Shown here: positions 53,843 through 62,796 of the stretch, piece after piece | Layout of the letters: each line of letters begins with the position of its first letter | How positions within the stretch are numbered: position 1 is the stretch's first letter | Assembly: GCA_965247125.1 (NCBI GenBank) | Contig: CBDFGO010000001.1 | Span: 496,001-560,000 of the forward strand | Reading direction: 5' to 3' | Length of the DNA: 64,000 bases | DNA from: CALBJU01 sp965247125 | GTDB lineage: Bacteria > Bacteroidota > Rhodothermia > Rhodothermales > UBA10348 | Position numbers and translations under genes: made by a program | The notes under the pieces: generated by a model | What the model saw: only the letters and a program-made list of their open reading frames with translations | What the model was told of the DNA's origin: nothing | The model's database searches: none

Positions 53843-53862
53843 ACACACACACACACACACAC
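53843..53862. repeat. (AC)10 dinucleotide run
   Basis: Ten perfect AC units between attC site B and the outer IS3 end; probably slippage-prone and non-coding. Confidence 0.9.
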
Positions 53863-54444
53863 GACTTTTTGAACCGCCCCGGGAATATCGGAGACTTATT
53901 TATGTGAGTGACGCATCGAGAGCGTGACTCTGTTTGCGTCTGTGAAAGGCTTCTTCAAACTCCGCCGGTGGAATATAACCGATGGGTTCGAGAAGCCGTT
54001 TTTGATTGAACCACCACACCCATGCGAGCGTCGCCAGTTCGACCTGTTCAAGGCTTTTCCACGGCCCCTTTTTGTTGATCAGTTCTGTCTTGTAGAGACC
54101 GATGATCGTCTCGGCCAGTGCGTTGTCATAGGAGTCCCCTCGGCTTCCCACCGAGGGCTCTATGCCAGCTTCTGCCAGTCGCTCTGTGTAGCGGATCGAG
54201 AGATACTGCACGCCCCGATCGCTGTGGTGAACCAACTGCTCGTGCTGCTCTTGATCCCGCTCCCAAAGGGCCTGCTCCAGGGCATCGAGCGCCAGATCGC
54301 TTCTGAGCGAGTTTGATACGCGCCAGCCTAAAATCCGGCGACTGAAGACATCGATGACGAAGGCGATGTAAACGAATCCTCTCCAGGTGGCTAGTAGAGT
54401 AAGAGACAGGGCGTAGTCGAACTATTTCCCTGTCTCTCCTCTCC

Positions 54445-54478
54445 GAACCGTACGTGCACCTCTCAGCGCATACGGCTC
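54445..54478 (-). ncRNA. Group II intron domain V
   Basis: 34-nt catalytic hairpin, minus strand GAGCCGTATGCGCTG ... CACGTACGGTTC, with the expected terminal loop and 3' arm. It starts 6 nt after the RT stop codon. Confidence 0.92.
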
Positions 54479-54483
54479 TCCAT

Positions 54484-56010
54484 TCAGGCATGACCCATGG
54501 CCATGGCAACGTCTCTATATCGCGAGGTGACAACGCTCTCGCCAAGATTCCCAACGATGTAGGGATTCCCAGCTGGATTGCGCCATCTGAACTGACATTT
54601 GCGACTACCAACCATACGTCTGAGCGATATTCCACGGTGTCGATCTCGTCCGTTATGACCAAACAGAAGCCACGTTTTGGCCTGGCCCTCTACAGGACGC
54701 CTGAACCACTGTCGCATAAGCGACTTGATTGACGTCTTGTATTTGCGGGCAAGCCAGTGACCCAGTTTCCAGAACAGGACGGAATCTATTCTCATGTAAT
54801 ACCGCGCCGTATAGTCCGTGTATTGATAAAAGGCCGTCCATCCCGCTATTTTGCGGTTCAGACGCTCTATCATGTCAATTGTATTCACGCTGTAATTGCC
54901 GCTCAGTTCTTTGACAAGTTCGCACGAGAAGTTTCTGAACTTCTCCCTCGGTATCGTGGTCACGGGACGCATCGTACCACGCGGACCTCGTTTGCGAATG
55001 ATTCGATGTCCAAGAAAGACAATGCCCTCGTTGATATGCGTAATACGGGTTTTCTCCATATTGAGCTTCAACTTCAGCGTGCCTTCCAAGAAGCATCGGC
55101 ACCGTTCGCGGATCGCTTCTGCCTGTGACTTGTTTCCTTTTACAATCACGACAAAATCATCCGTAAACCGGCAGTAGGAGACCGCAGCCTTCCAGCGCCG
55201 GTCTTCTCGAATGGCTATCGGACGTTTTCGTTTGATTGTGTCATTGAAGCTCCAGCGATCACCTCGTGCTTTTGAGTTCAGGTACTCTTTGTCCATCCAC
55301 TGATCAAATTCGTTGAGTACGATATTTGATAGTAATGGAGAGAGAACGCCCCCTTGGGGGACGCCTTCGCTCGCGGCGCAGAACAGGCCCTTATCAATAT
55401 GGCCTGCCTTCATGATTTGCCAGAGAACTGTCAGGAAACGCTTGTCACAGATGCGCTTGCGCACACTTTTCATCAACACCTTATGGTGAACCGTGTCGAA
55501 GTAACTGGCAAGATCGCCCTCTATCACCCAGCGTCCTTTGGCGACAGAGCCGTCTTGCACTTGAAACTTCACGGTTCTAATGGCATGATGAACGCTACGC
55601 CCGATGCGGAATCCGTAGGATAGTCGATGAAAATCGCTCTCCCAGATGGGATCCATCACCATAAGCATAGCGCGTTGCAGAATCCGGTCTCGAAGCGTTG
55701 GTATACCTAGAGGCCTCAGTTTGCCGTTTGCTTTTGGAATATAGATGCGCCGCGCTGGTTGTGGCTCGTACGTTCCAGCCAGCAACTCTTCGCGCAGTGA
55801 CATCAGCTGAGCATCCAGCCCAGCCATCATCATCACTCCCGTTATTCCATCTACTCCCGCCGTTCTGGCTCCTTTCGAAGACAGTGTGATACGGGCGGCT
55901 TCACGAAGCCAAGATCTGTTAGCAATTATTCTCAAGAGTCGGTCAAAGCGGCGGCTTTCGTCCGCCGTTGACCATGTTGCCAGTTTGCCCTGCATTTCGC
56001 TGATTATCAA
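54484..56010 (-). CDS. Group II intron reverse transcriptase/maturase
   Basis: 508 residues. RT blocks: R-P-L-G-I-P-T-L-R-D-R-I-L-Q (RT2-like), E-G-D-L-A-S-Y-F-D (catalytic Asp), G-V-P-Q-G-G-V-L-S-P-L-L-S-N, and the active-site box R-F-T-D-D-F-V-V where YADD is usual. Domain X (maturase) is at about 390-450 (K-I-A-G-W-T-A-F-Y-Q-Y). No HNH endonuclease was seen at the C-terminus. It reads as full length. Confidence 0.9.
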   Translation of the reverse strand: MIISEMQGKLATWSTADESRRFDRLLRIIANRSWLREAARITLSSKGARTAGVDGITGVMMMAGLDAQLMSLREELLAGTYEPQPARRIYIPKANGKLRPLGIPTLRDRILQRAMLMVMDPIWESDFHRLSYGFRIGRSVHHAIRTVKFQVQDGSVAKGRWVIEGDLASYFDTVHHKVLMKSVRKRICDKRFLTVLWQIMKAGHIDKGLFCAASEGVPQGGVLSPLLSNIVLNEFDQWMDKEYLNSKARGDRWSFNDTIKRKRPIAIREDRRWKAAVSYCRFTDDFVVIVKGNKSQAEAIRERCRCFLEGTLKLKLNMEKTRITHINEGIVFLGHRIIRKRGPRGTMRPVTTIPREKFRNFSCELVKELSGNYSVNTIDMIERLNRKIAGWTAFYQYTDYTARYYMRIDSVLFWKLGHWLARKYKTSIKSLMRQWFRRPVEGQAKTWLLFGHNGRDRHRGISLRRMVGSRKCQFRWRNPAGNPYIVGNLGESVVTSRYRDVAMAMGHA

Positions 56011-56285
56011 AGGTCTTCACCTCTCTAAGGTCAGTTAGTCGTTCAGACAAACATCCTAAACTGTTCCCCTTCGCCGTGTGCAGATTTCTCGGCACATGTG
56101 GCAGGCTTTCCCCGCCTCAGACTACTACAGGAACTCCGCCAACCTCTCTGGCATCGGGGAGCGCACTCCCTTGGCATCCAGAAAAGCCTTCCCCAGTTCA
56201 CATGCTGGACTCTTTCTATGGGTTAGGCTGCCGATCGCAGTCTTTAACCTTGCTTTTCACAAGTCGAAACAGATCCCCGCAGTTT

Positions 56286-57668
56286 GAGCTATGCCCAAAA
56301 GTTGTGTATGGAAGGTTTAGGCAGCGTGTCGTTCTGATGTAATTCCGTCGGTGAATTTGATTCCTTTTTTTACAAGTTGCAATAGGTGCGGTGCATTCAG
56401 TTTCCTCCACTTCTTCTGAGCCTCTTTACATAGACGGAAGGCCATTGCAAGAGCTGTTTCTCGGCTCAGACATCCCCTCGTTTTGGCGGTCCTGAGGCGC
56501 ACGGTCGCGAACGTAGATTCGATCGGATTTGTGCTCCGAAGATGGATCCAGTGTTCTGCCGGAAAGTCATAAAAAGCGAGCAGTTCTTCTCGGTCTTTCA
56601 CCAGAATCTCTGCTGCTTTCGGATACTTTTGCTGGTAGGCTTTGATGAAAAACAGAAGGGCGCTCTCTGCCTGCTTTTTTGTTTCTGCTGTATAGATCTG
56701 CGTGAGGTGACCTTTTGCCTTCTTCTGAACGGACTTGGGCAGGCGGTTGAGCACATTTGCTGTCTTGTGCACCCAACAGCGTGCGGCTCGCGTCTCGGGA
56801 TAAACTTCTGCGAGAGCACTCCAGAATCCCATGGCTCCATCGGCAACAGCCAGCTTCGGTCCTTGATCCAGCCCGCGGTGCCTCAGCTCCAGGAGCAACT
56901 CTCGCCACGACTGCTTGCTCTCGCGAAAGCCGTCCTCGAGTGCTATAAGCTCCTTCCTTCCATCGGCCGTAGCGCCGATCACGACCAGCAGACACAGTTT
57001 CTGTTTATCCATGCGTACGTTTACGTGAATACCGTCGGCCCAGAAATAGACGTAGTGCTTCTCCTTCAGGCTCCGCTTTTGCCAGTCTTCGTGCTCCCTT
57101 GTCCAAAGCGTCTTCAGGCGCGCAATCGTCGAGGAGGTCAGCCCTGGGGCATCAGGACCAACAAGGGCCGAGAGCGCTGCCTCAAAGCCGCCCGTTGAAA
57201 CTCCCTTCAGGTACAACCATGGAATGAGAGCCTCAAGCGAGCGGCTCTTGCGGAGGTAGGCTGGTAGTATCGAACTGCGGAAACCGATTCTATCCTCACC
57301 CCGACCCGTACGGTCGCGTATGCGGGGCATCTTTACAGCGACCTCCCCGATACCAGTCAAAATCTTCCTCTCTGGCAGATATCCATTGCGAACGATGCGG
57401 TGGCGATTCTCTTCGTCGCGCAGGAACTGGTAGCGCTGGCAGAAAGCTTCAACCTCGGCCTCAACGGCTGTGGCCAGCATCTTTGCGGCCCCTGTTCGCA
57501 ATACTTCTGTCAACACATCCTCTGTGCTATTGTAGTTCTCGTTCTCGTGTGCGTTATTCGTCTTCATGGGCGGTGTATCCTCCAATCTTCGGATTGACAA
57601 TGACGTAATCATCATCAGGATACGCCGCCTATACCTTTTTCACCCGTACACAACTTTCGGGGTTAACT
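56286..57668 (-). mobile_element. IS256-family (Mutator-type) element inside the group II intron
   Basis: About 1383 bp. End sequences AGCTATGCCCAAAAGTTGTG (from 56287) and the complement of the right end match at about 20 of 25 positions. The sequence CCCGCAGTTT occurs on both sides (56276-56285 and 57669-57678), a likely target duplication though longer than the usual 8-9 bp; exact ends may be off by a few bases. Confidence 0.8.
56317..57567 (-). CDS. IS256-family transposase
   Basis: 416 residues from the ATG at 57567 (a longer frame from 57615 is less likely). Mutator DDE blocks: F-W-A-D-G-I-H-V-N-V (first Asp), V-A-D-G-A-M-G-F-W (second Asp) and W-V-H-K-T-A-N-V-L, and Glu in N-P-I-E-S-T-F-A-T-V-R. 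N-terminus V-L-T-E-V-L-R-T-G-A-A-K-M-L. Full length, so potentially active. Confidence 0.92.
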   Translation of the reverse strand: MKTNNAHENENYNSTEDVLTEVLRTGAAKMLATAVEAEVEAFCQRYQFLRDEENRHRIVRNGYLPERKILTGIGEVAVKMPRIRDRTGRGEDRIGFRSSILPAYLRKSRSLEALIPWLYLKGVSTGGFEAALSALVGPDAPGLTSSTIARLKTLWTREHEDWQKRSLKEKHYVYFWADGIHVNVRMDKQKLCLLVVIGATADGRKELIALEDGFRESKQSWRELLLELRHRGLDQGPKLAVADGAMGFWSALAEVYPETRAARCWVHKTANVLNRLPKSVQKKAKGHLTQIYTAETKKQAESALLFFIKAYQQKYPKAAEILVKDREELLAFYDFPAEHWIHLRSTNPIESTFATVRLRTAKTRGCLSRETALAMAFRLCKEAQKKWRKLNAPHLLQLVKKGIKFTDGITSERHAA

Positions 57669-58493
57669 CCCGCAGTTTAGTTACGCACTTCTGTAGGGCC
57701 CTCCGGAACCGACCTACATGTACAGTTCGGATTCGAGAGCATGGCACATTTTGATTACCTGCTCTATCCGTTTCCCACCTATTAAACCGTGTAGGTGAGG
57801 GCGACATTTCAGCCCACAGATGCGGGTTAATCGGTTCGTGTTCCTCAACCTTCCCATAGTCAGCCTAGAGACTCATCTTGGCGTAACGGTTTCGCCTCAA
57901 GCCCCATTTTCCACGGGCTGCGTCACGTTGCCAGTGCTCGGCAACTCACCGCCGCTTAGGCTCTCGCTCCCCCGCAACGGGGAGCGGTCACTCCAATCCC
58001 GGAATCAGAGTACATTCCAGACATGCTGTGCTTTGTCAGCCGTACCCGGATGGTTGACAAAGCTTGGGCACACCATAGGTCAGATCCGAGACCCACAGCC
58101 GGTTTGGCTCACCTGCCTTAAAGTCTCGCTCGACCAGATCCAGCGGACGAGCAGCCTGCTCATCAGGAATCGTTGTTCTATGCTTTTTGCCCCGTACGAC
58201 GCCGTGAAGGCCCATATCGCGCATGAGACGCTCCACGGTGCAGCGTGCCACCTCGAGGCCTTCGCGGCCCAGTTGACGCCACACCTTGCGAACCCCGTAG
58301 ACCTGGAAGTTTTCTTCCCAGACTCGACGGATTTCTACGCTCAGGTACTCATCATTCTTTGCCCGGGCAGATCGGCGTTCAGGATCAACCTGCAGGATTT
58401 TGCAGGCATAGTAGGTCGACGGAGCAATCGGCAATACTCTGCAGATCGGCTCGACTCCGTAAACACTGCGATGATCGTCGATGAAAGTCACCA

Positions 58494-58814
58494 TTATTTG
58501 GGTCGGCGGCCGAGCTCCGCCTGAGCAAAATACGCTGATGCCTTGCGTAGGATCTCATTGGTCTGACGAAGCTCCTTGACCTCGCGCTCGAGCTCCTTAA
58601 CGCGATCCTTTTCCGCGGTAGTAAGCCCAGGCCTACGACCAGAATCTTGCTCGACCTGACGAACCCATCGGCGAAGCGTCTCCTTCGTACATCCGATCTT
58701 CTCGGCTATGGATTCAATGGCTGCCCATTGTGATGAATACTCGCGCTCGTGCTCCAACACCATGCGTACTGCTCGCTCCCTGACTTCAGGTGCGTATCTC
58801 TTTCCTTTTTTCAT
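58494..58814 (-). CDS. IS3-family OrfA of the outer element
   Basis: 106 residues. HTH region V-R-E-R-A-V-R-M-V-L-E-H ... I-A-E-K-I-G-C-T-K-E-T-L-R-R-W-V-R-Q, then a leucine-zipper helix ending R-K-A-S-A-Y-F-A-Q-A-E-L, typical of IS3-group OrfA. The TAA stop overlaps the orfB ATG. Confidence 0.92.
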   Translation of the reverse strand: MKKGKRYAPEVRERAVRMVLEHEREYSSQWAAIESIAEKIGCTKETLRRWVRQVEQDSGRRPGLTTAEKDRVKELEREVKELRQTNEILRKASAYFAQAELGRRPK

Positions 58815-58895
58815 AACTCCAAGTTCTCAAACTTTGGAGTCTCCGGCAAACCCGGGGCGGTTCAGACAGTTGGTTTTGACATGAATGGTGTACAA

Positions 58896-60149
58896 TCACT
58901 TTCTGGTGAGAACCCGGATGAGTTCGTCATCAAACATTCCCGACCGGAGACTATGTAGGTAAACCTGTGTTGTCCTCGCGTCCTTGTGTGAGAGTGTCTG
59001 TTGAATCCGCTGGATTGGAAGGTTGCTCTCATCCATAAATGCCGCCCAAGAATGACGGGCTACGTGCGTTGTTAGCCGGATATCAATATCAGTGAGGTTT
59101 GCAAGTTTCTTCAAGTACTTATTCAATAGTGCCGTTTTTCTCTTCCGTTCTTTAAATGCTTCCTCTGTGCCTCTTAATATATGCTGAGGCATTATCGGAA
59201 ATATGTATTCTTCCCGACCTTTATCCGGCCATCCATAGAACCGTAAGATTTGTTCTGCTTTCCCAAGAAGTGGCATAGAAAAGGATGGATCAGATGTTTT
59301 CGTCATCGTGTACTCAATACGGTGTACGCTGTCAACTGTCCGGATATGATCTCCTACGAGTTGAGTAACATCGGAGACACGCATTCCAGCGGCGTAAAAA
59401 GCGAAAATGAAATAATTTCTGACATCGTTCAGAAGTCCCTGTTCAAGCTCTAAGTCTTCCAGTTTCCAAATTTGTTCTATCGTGAGTCGGTTACTCTTGG
59501 CACGCTTCGTTTTGAGTCGTATTTGAAAAAATGGGTTCTTCTCTTGAGGAAATAGTCCTTCACGAATGGCGATGTATAGCACTGACCGTAGGTAGCCTAG
59601 ATTTTTGGTGACGGTGTTTTGACCATTACCGTGCACTTTCATCAAGTACGTGTGGAATCCTCGTAAAAAGACAACGGACAATTCATCAAATGTGAGTGTC
59701 GATCTGCGGGACGTTCGCTTTGTGTAGTCCCGCAGTTTTGCGAGCACTGGTTTGTAGGCATCTACTGAACCGTGCTGTCCTCTGTCGCGAAACTCATCTA
59801 TCCGCTTTTGGAAATACTCAAGAAAGTCAGGAGATGTGCTCTCAGCGCTGAGTTGTAAAAGCTCTTTGACTGCCCAAGTTGTTATGCGACCATCTTTTGA
59901 GAGGATTTTTAATACTGCTGATTCTGCCTGTTCTATTACATCCCTCAGATGCTTGTTGAGCTTGCGGTATTCACGGTATGTTTTCCTGACTTCTTGCTTG
60001 CCCTCATTCCAATGTCGTGGATGTAGGCTGACATTTAAAGAGATTATGGATCTCTGCTTTTTACTCCGGACTACGAGGTATAGGGGGACTGTCCCATCGG
60101 GACGAGTTCTGGAGGTCCAGGGTACGATACTTATCTTAGCCACGAGCAA
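58896..60149 (-). CDS. Tyrosine recombinase (Bacteroidota-type integrase)
   Basis: 417 residues with a TTG start at 60149 (GTG at 60143 possible). An N-terminal arm-binding part is followed by a SAM-like core-binding domain (about 110-210) and the catalytic domain: Arg in G-M-R-V-S-D, H-V-A-R-H-S in the H-x-x-R place, and H-K-D-A-R-T-T-Q-V-Y with the final His and Tyr. Pattern matches integrases of mobilisable elements in Bacteroidota rather than integron IntI, since no IntI-specific extra helix was seen. It lies between the outer IS3 and a tRNA-like 3' end. Confidence 0.88.
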   Translation of the reverse strand: MLVAKISIVPWTSRTRPDGTVPLYLVVRSKKQRSIISLNVSLHPRHWNEGKQEVRKTYREYRKLNKHLRDVIEQAESAVLKILSKDGRITTWAVKELLQLSAESTSPDFLEYFQKRIDEFRDRGQHGSVDAYKPVLAKLRDYTKRTSRRSTLTFDELSVVFLRGFHTYLMKVHGNGQNTVTKNLGYLRSVLYIAIREGLFPQEKNPFFQIRLKTKRAKSNRLTIEQIWKLEDLELEQGLLNDVRNYFIFAFYAAGMRVSDVTQLVGDHIRTVDSVHRIEYTMTKTSDPSFSMPLLGKAEQILRFYGWPDKGREEYIFPIMPQHILRGTEEAFKERKRKTALLNKYLKKLANLTDIDIRLTTHVARHSWAAFMDESNLPIQRIQQTLSHKDARTTQVYLHSLRSGMFDDELIRVLTRK

Positions 60150-60293
60150 AAACCAATCTTTTTCAACAATTGTGTTGACGCTAATGTTGACGCTTTTTAG
60201 TCAGTTTATCAAAACGACTCGTCAGGTCTCACAAAAGATACGCCGTTTGTAACTCATACAGGCTGAAATCTACTGAAACCACATCCAAACTAA

Positions 60294-60322
60294 GTGAGGG
60301 TTCGAATCCCGCCCTGTCCCCA
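60294..60322 (+). tRNA. tRNA 3'-end fragment, possible att site
   Basis: GAGGGTTCGAATCCC (T arm) and then GCCCTGTCCCCA, an acceptor-like tail. No matching 5' half precedes it, so it is not a complete tRNA. It lies 145 bp upstream of the recombinase start, a usual place for an attachment site. Confidence 0.45.
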
Positions 60323-60398
60323 ACGTTCAAAATCTGAACGATAGTTGCTTGGCGCATGATTTCGATAGGTGTATGGTGGAGTTGGAAGTGTGATCGAG

Positions 60399-60602
60399 AT
60401 GAGGCAATCGAAGATGTGCAGATGTGCAATTATTTTCATTCTGATGAGCCTGACGAGCGGCTGTGACGGCAACGAACCCACATTTGAGCCTATTGAAGAG
60501 TTGCCGAGCGTTAGGCCTGATACAACTTACTTTCCATGCCTGCCGAGGATCGAAGCTCACAAAGAAGAGTGCGTGATCGTGGTATGGAGACCTGTCGAAT
60601 AA
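60399..60602 (+). CDS. Small lipoprotein
   Basis: 67 residues from the ATG at 60399. A signal of about 22 residues (I-I-F-I-L-M-S-L-T-S-G-C) with a good lipobox, then a 45-residue mature part with two cysteines and acidic patches. No family recognised. A degenerate attC-like sequence on the plus strand lies about 35-110 bp after its stop, suggesting a cassette gene. Confidence 0.6.
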   Translation: MRQSKMCRCAIIFILMSLTSGCDGNEPTFEPIEELPSVRPDTTYFPCLPRIEAHKEECVIVVWRPVE

Positions 60603-60636
60603 GGGTTGTGGCTTAATCTTGAGCTGTAACGGTCGA

Positions 60637-60712
60637 AACAATTTAAGCGCTGATAGCATATATTTGATTCGAAGTGAGCAACTGCTCGCCGCAAATCCGC
60701 CAGCCGTTATAG
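60637..60712 (+). repeat. Degenerate attC-like site E, opposite orientation
   Basis: The 3' half CTCGCCGCAAATCCGCCAGC-CGTTATAG (to 60712) matches the 3' half of sites A-D read on the minus strand. The 5' half is weak: only AAGCGC (60645-60650) fits. It points the other way from A-D. The next gene starts 4 bp later. Confidence 0.5.
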
Positions 60713-60715
60713 ACC

Positions 60716-61132
60716 ATGACTCTGCTTATTCATAGAGGATTTCACTCTGCGATTCGCTTTTTTTCGGCGATTTCAGACGTATTTGATCTATCAGGAAGTC
60801 TGAACGATTACCGCGACCGGATGATTGTTCCTCCGAGCCCTTCAGAAGGAATTTACAACGCTTTCCATGCGACGGGCAGTTCTATGCAAAAGGCAATGCT
60901 CAAGCTTGCGGAGGAGCAGACACTGCGGGCGAAGTTGGAAAAAGAGTTAGCGGACAAACTCCCAGAAATGATTCCTTTTCCAATTTTCAGGGAAGGTAGA
61001 CGCGGGGACCATAATGCGAGCCTAAGAGGTTGGGGATATTTGATGCATCTAGACGATGCAATTGCATTACGCGATGATCTGGAGGAGCAGAGAGAGCAGA
61101 AAGAGCAAATGGACTTGTTCGTAGATGGCTAG
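60716..61132 (+). CDS. Hypothetical protein directly after attC-like site E
   Basis: 138 residues. One weak hydrophobic stretch at the N-terminus (S-A-I-R-F-F-S-A-I), a central charged helix (L-A-E-E-Q-T-L-R-A-K-L-E-K-E-L-A-D-K-L), then a Gln/Glu-rich tail. No family recognised. It starts 4 bp after the attC-like core and overlaps the next gene by 8 bp, so the two are probably translated together. Confidence 0.65.
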   Translation: MTLLIHRGFHSAIRFFSAISDVFDLSGSLNDYRDRMIVPPSPSEGIYNAFHATGSSMQKAMLKLAEEQTLRAKLEKELADKLPEMIPFPIFREGRRGDHNASLRGWGYLMHLDDAIALRDDLEEQREQKEQMDLFVDG

Positions 61133-61574
61133 GCGCAAAAAATCATCTCAGAAGAGAAACGTGCCTGTGAAGCAGCAGGAGGAGAGTGTTGAATCACTTC
61201 CAGCTCCTGGCTTTGTGAGTCCAGCCTCAGCAGAGCGACAAATCGTTTCAGCGGAGTACTCAGGTCCGATACCGCCACCTTCGATGTTGGCTAATTATGG
61301 AAAGGTTGGAGCCGATTTCCCAGAGCGCATCTTGAAAATGGCAGAAGAACAGCTCGCGTTTGAGAGGAAAGAAATCCATTACATCAATCGGAAATTTGGA
61401 GGCTCGTTAACAAGACAACCGATAATGGCTTTCATACTCATTTACACGGTTATACTCCTGAGCTTCGCGATGATATACCTTGGTAAGGATGTAGCCGGGT
61501 TAATAGGACTGGTTCCGTCGATGCTCGCTGCCATTGTCCATCTATTTAAGGTGGCAAAGAGCTCGACTGATTGA
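61125..61574 (+). CDS. DUF2335-type membrane protein
   Basis: 149 residues. A basic N-terminus (A-R-R-K-K-S-S-Q-K-R), S-G-P-I-P-P-P-S-M-L-A-N-Y and R-I-L-K-M-A-E-E-Q fit the DUF2335 pattern from memory, then two C-terminal membrane segments (about 100-117 and 123-142). Function unknown; DUF2335 occurs in phage-related and defence-island contexts. Overlaps the preceding gene. Confidence 0.65.
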   Translation: MARRKKSSQKRNVPVKQQEESVESLPAPGFVSPASAERQIVSAEYSGPIPPPSMLANYGKVGADFPERILKMAEEQLAFERKEIHYINRKFGGSLTRQPIMAFILIYTVILLSFAMIYLGKDVAGLIGLVPSMLAAIVHLFKVAKSSTD

Positions 61575-62017
61575 CGAAAAAATTTTGCGTTTTTTCAGAC
61601 TCAGATTCTACCGAATTCAACATCCTTCAACTCTGCGTTTTCCTGAAGATCTGAGCTGTTTTCTGAGTTTATTGTCCACTCCGCCCTGCTTTTTTCCTCT
61701 CCTTTCTCGCAGTCTTCACCGAAACTTGTCGCAACCCCCAACAATCTGTACCGAACCGCGACATTTGAACGCCGGAATTGCGACAAATGGATTTTCGGGG
61801 CTAAATCACTTGACAAATCTGAATGCGGTGAGGACCGCCTCGATTACCCCGCATCTGGAGGCATCATCGTATCGATCACGCTGTTGATCGGAGCCTCTGC
61901 AACAGCTAGACTTAATCTCCTTCAGTGTTGCTCTTTTTTTAGCGATATTGAACCTCGAAAAGTGTAAAGTAACTGCTGCGTGGTAGAGATCATCACCTGT
62001 CCGCCTAGTATTGATCC
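61575..62017. other. 443-bp gap with no supported gene
   Basis: Short ORFs on both strands have no features. A-rich/T-rich arms near 61570-61600 (AAAAAA...TTTTTT) could end transcription of the DUF2335 gene. Confidence 0.4.
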
Positions 62018-62551
62018 ATGAGAAAAAAGAAAATCTGGCCCTGGTTAGGCGGAGTGCTCGCTGTGGTGGTTGGCGGACTTTTGGTTGAATGGTTGTGGGA
62101 AATCAAGGTGATTCACAACATTGGAAGCTTGTTCAAATGGATCTGGAATATCATAGTCTATCCGGTAACCCTGCCGTTGTGGCTGTTGGTTGTAATCATT
62201 GCAGCGGTCGCGGGTGTAACATGGCTGTCTTTAGGTAAAGGCAGTATCTACTCCGCACATTACGAGTACGTGAGAGACGAAATTATGGGCTTGAAATGGG
62301 AGTGGGCGTGGCACGGAGGACTCATTTATAATTTGATTTTCCTTTGCCCGAAATGTTCGTATCAACTATTTGTGGATAAAACTTATAATTACGAGGGCTA
62401 TGATGGTGGGAGTATGGTCAATTGCCCCAATTGTGATTTCAATAATACCTGGCAAATATCAACTGAGGAGTTTGAGGATCGAGCGCTGAGAGAGATTCAA
62501 AGAAGAATCAGAACTGGCCAATACAAGTTGACTGAAACTGCTCCGAAATGA
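62018..62551 (+). CDS. Membrane protein with zinc-ribbon tail
   Basis: 177 residues. Basic N-terminus (M-R-K-K-K), two hydrophobic segments (about 10-25 and 45-70), then a soluble tail with C-P-K-C and C-P-N-C about 25 residues apart, a probable zinc ribbon. The rest is Trp/Tyr-rich. No named family. Genes around it are cassette-like or phage-like. Confidence 0.65.
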   Translation: MRKKKIWPWLGGVLAVVVGGLLVEWLWEIKVIHNIGSLFKWIWNIIVYPVTLPLWLLVVIIAAVAGVTWLSLGKGSIYSAHYEYVRDEIMGLKWEWAWHGGLIYNLIFLCPKCSYQLFVDKTYNYEGYDGGSMVNCPNCDFNNTWQISTEEFEDRALREIQRRIRTGQYKLTETAPK

Positions 62552-62796
62552 GTCCGAAATCAGCTCGCTTTTTTATATATCGCGACATATTTCATCCTTC
62601 GAAAAGCATGGCCGGTACACCGAATCGGGCCGAACTACACCGCCATCGGTCAGCTCCTGATCGCCCATCGCATCGACACTGAAATCTCAACACGCCGTAA
62701 ATGCAAAGCATGAAACGATTGCGATAGCTAGGCCCACCGTGATTCTATGGAGAAAGAATTGATTCACTATCGATTTGCACACTTATTGGATTATTG

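Larger units (their letters stand above)
54394..58073 (-). mobile_element. Group II intron, interrupted by an IS256-type element
   Basis: 5' end GTGTGCCC (58073, GUGYG consensus) and 3' end CTCTAC (54394). Domain V is a clear 34-nt hairpin at 54478-54445, and domain VI follows with a bulged A. The RT ORF is 54484-56010. Without the IS256 insertion the intron is about 2.3 kb, normal for an ORF-bearing intron. The insertion lies in the 5' RNA portion, so folding is probably lost. Confidence 0.92.
53900..58494 (-). pseudogene. IS3 orfB split by a group II intron
   Basis: Exon 1 is 58494-58074 and exon 2 is 54393-53900. Joined, they give 915 bp, exactly 305 codons. Exon 1 encodes R-R-V-W-E-E-N and ends W-V-S-D-L-T-Y plus one base; exon 2 continues V-A-T-W-R-G-F-V-Y-I-A-F-V-I-D, the normal rve sequence, with H-S-D-R-G-V-Q and E-T-I-I-G-L-Y-K-T-E (last acidic residues). 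So splicing would restore the transposase, but the intron is itself interrupted, which makes that doubtful. The start overlaps the orfA stop (TAATG). Confidence 0.9.
53870..58864 (-). mobile_element. IS3-family element (outer), expanded by nested insertions
   Basis: Ends TGAACCGCCCCGGG (53870-53883) and its reverse complement (58851-58864), with CGGAGACT also shared inside. Carries orfA intact and orfB split by a group II intron. Without the intron it would be about 1.3 kb. A clear target duplication was not found. Confidence 0.88.

Noticed and set aside
58896..60149. Integron integrase IntI for the attC array
   Set aside because: The sequence fits Bacteroidota mobile-element integrases with arm and SAM-like domains; no IntI-specific insert was seen and it is not divergent from the cassettes.
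60229..60481. Minus-strand ORFs with G-Q-G-G-I-R-T-L-T
   Set aside because: Such peptides arise from translating tRNA 3' ends; they overlap the tRNA-like fragment and have no other support.
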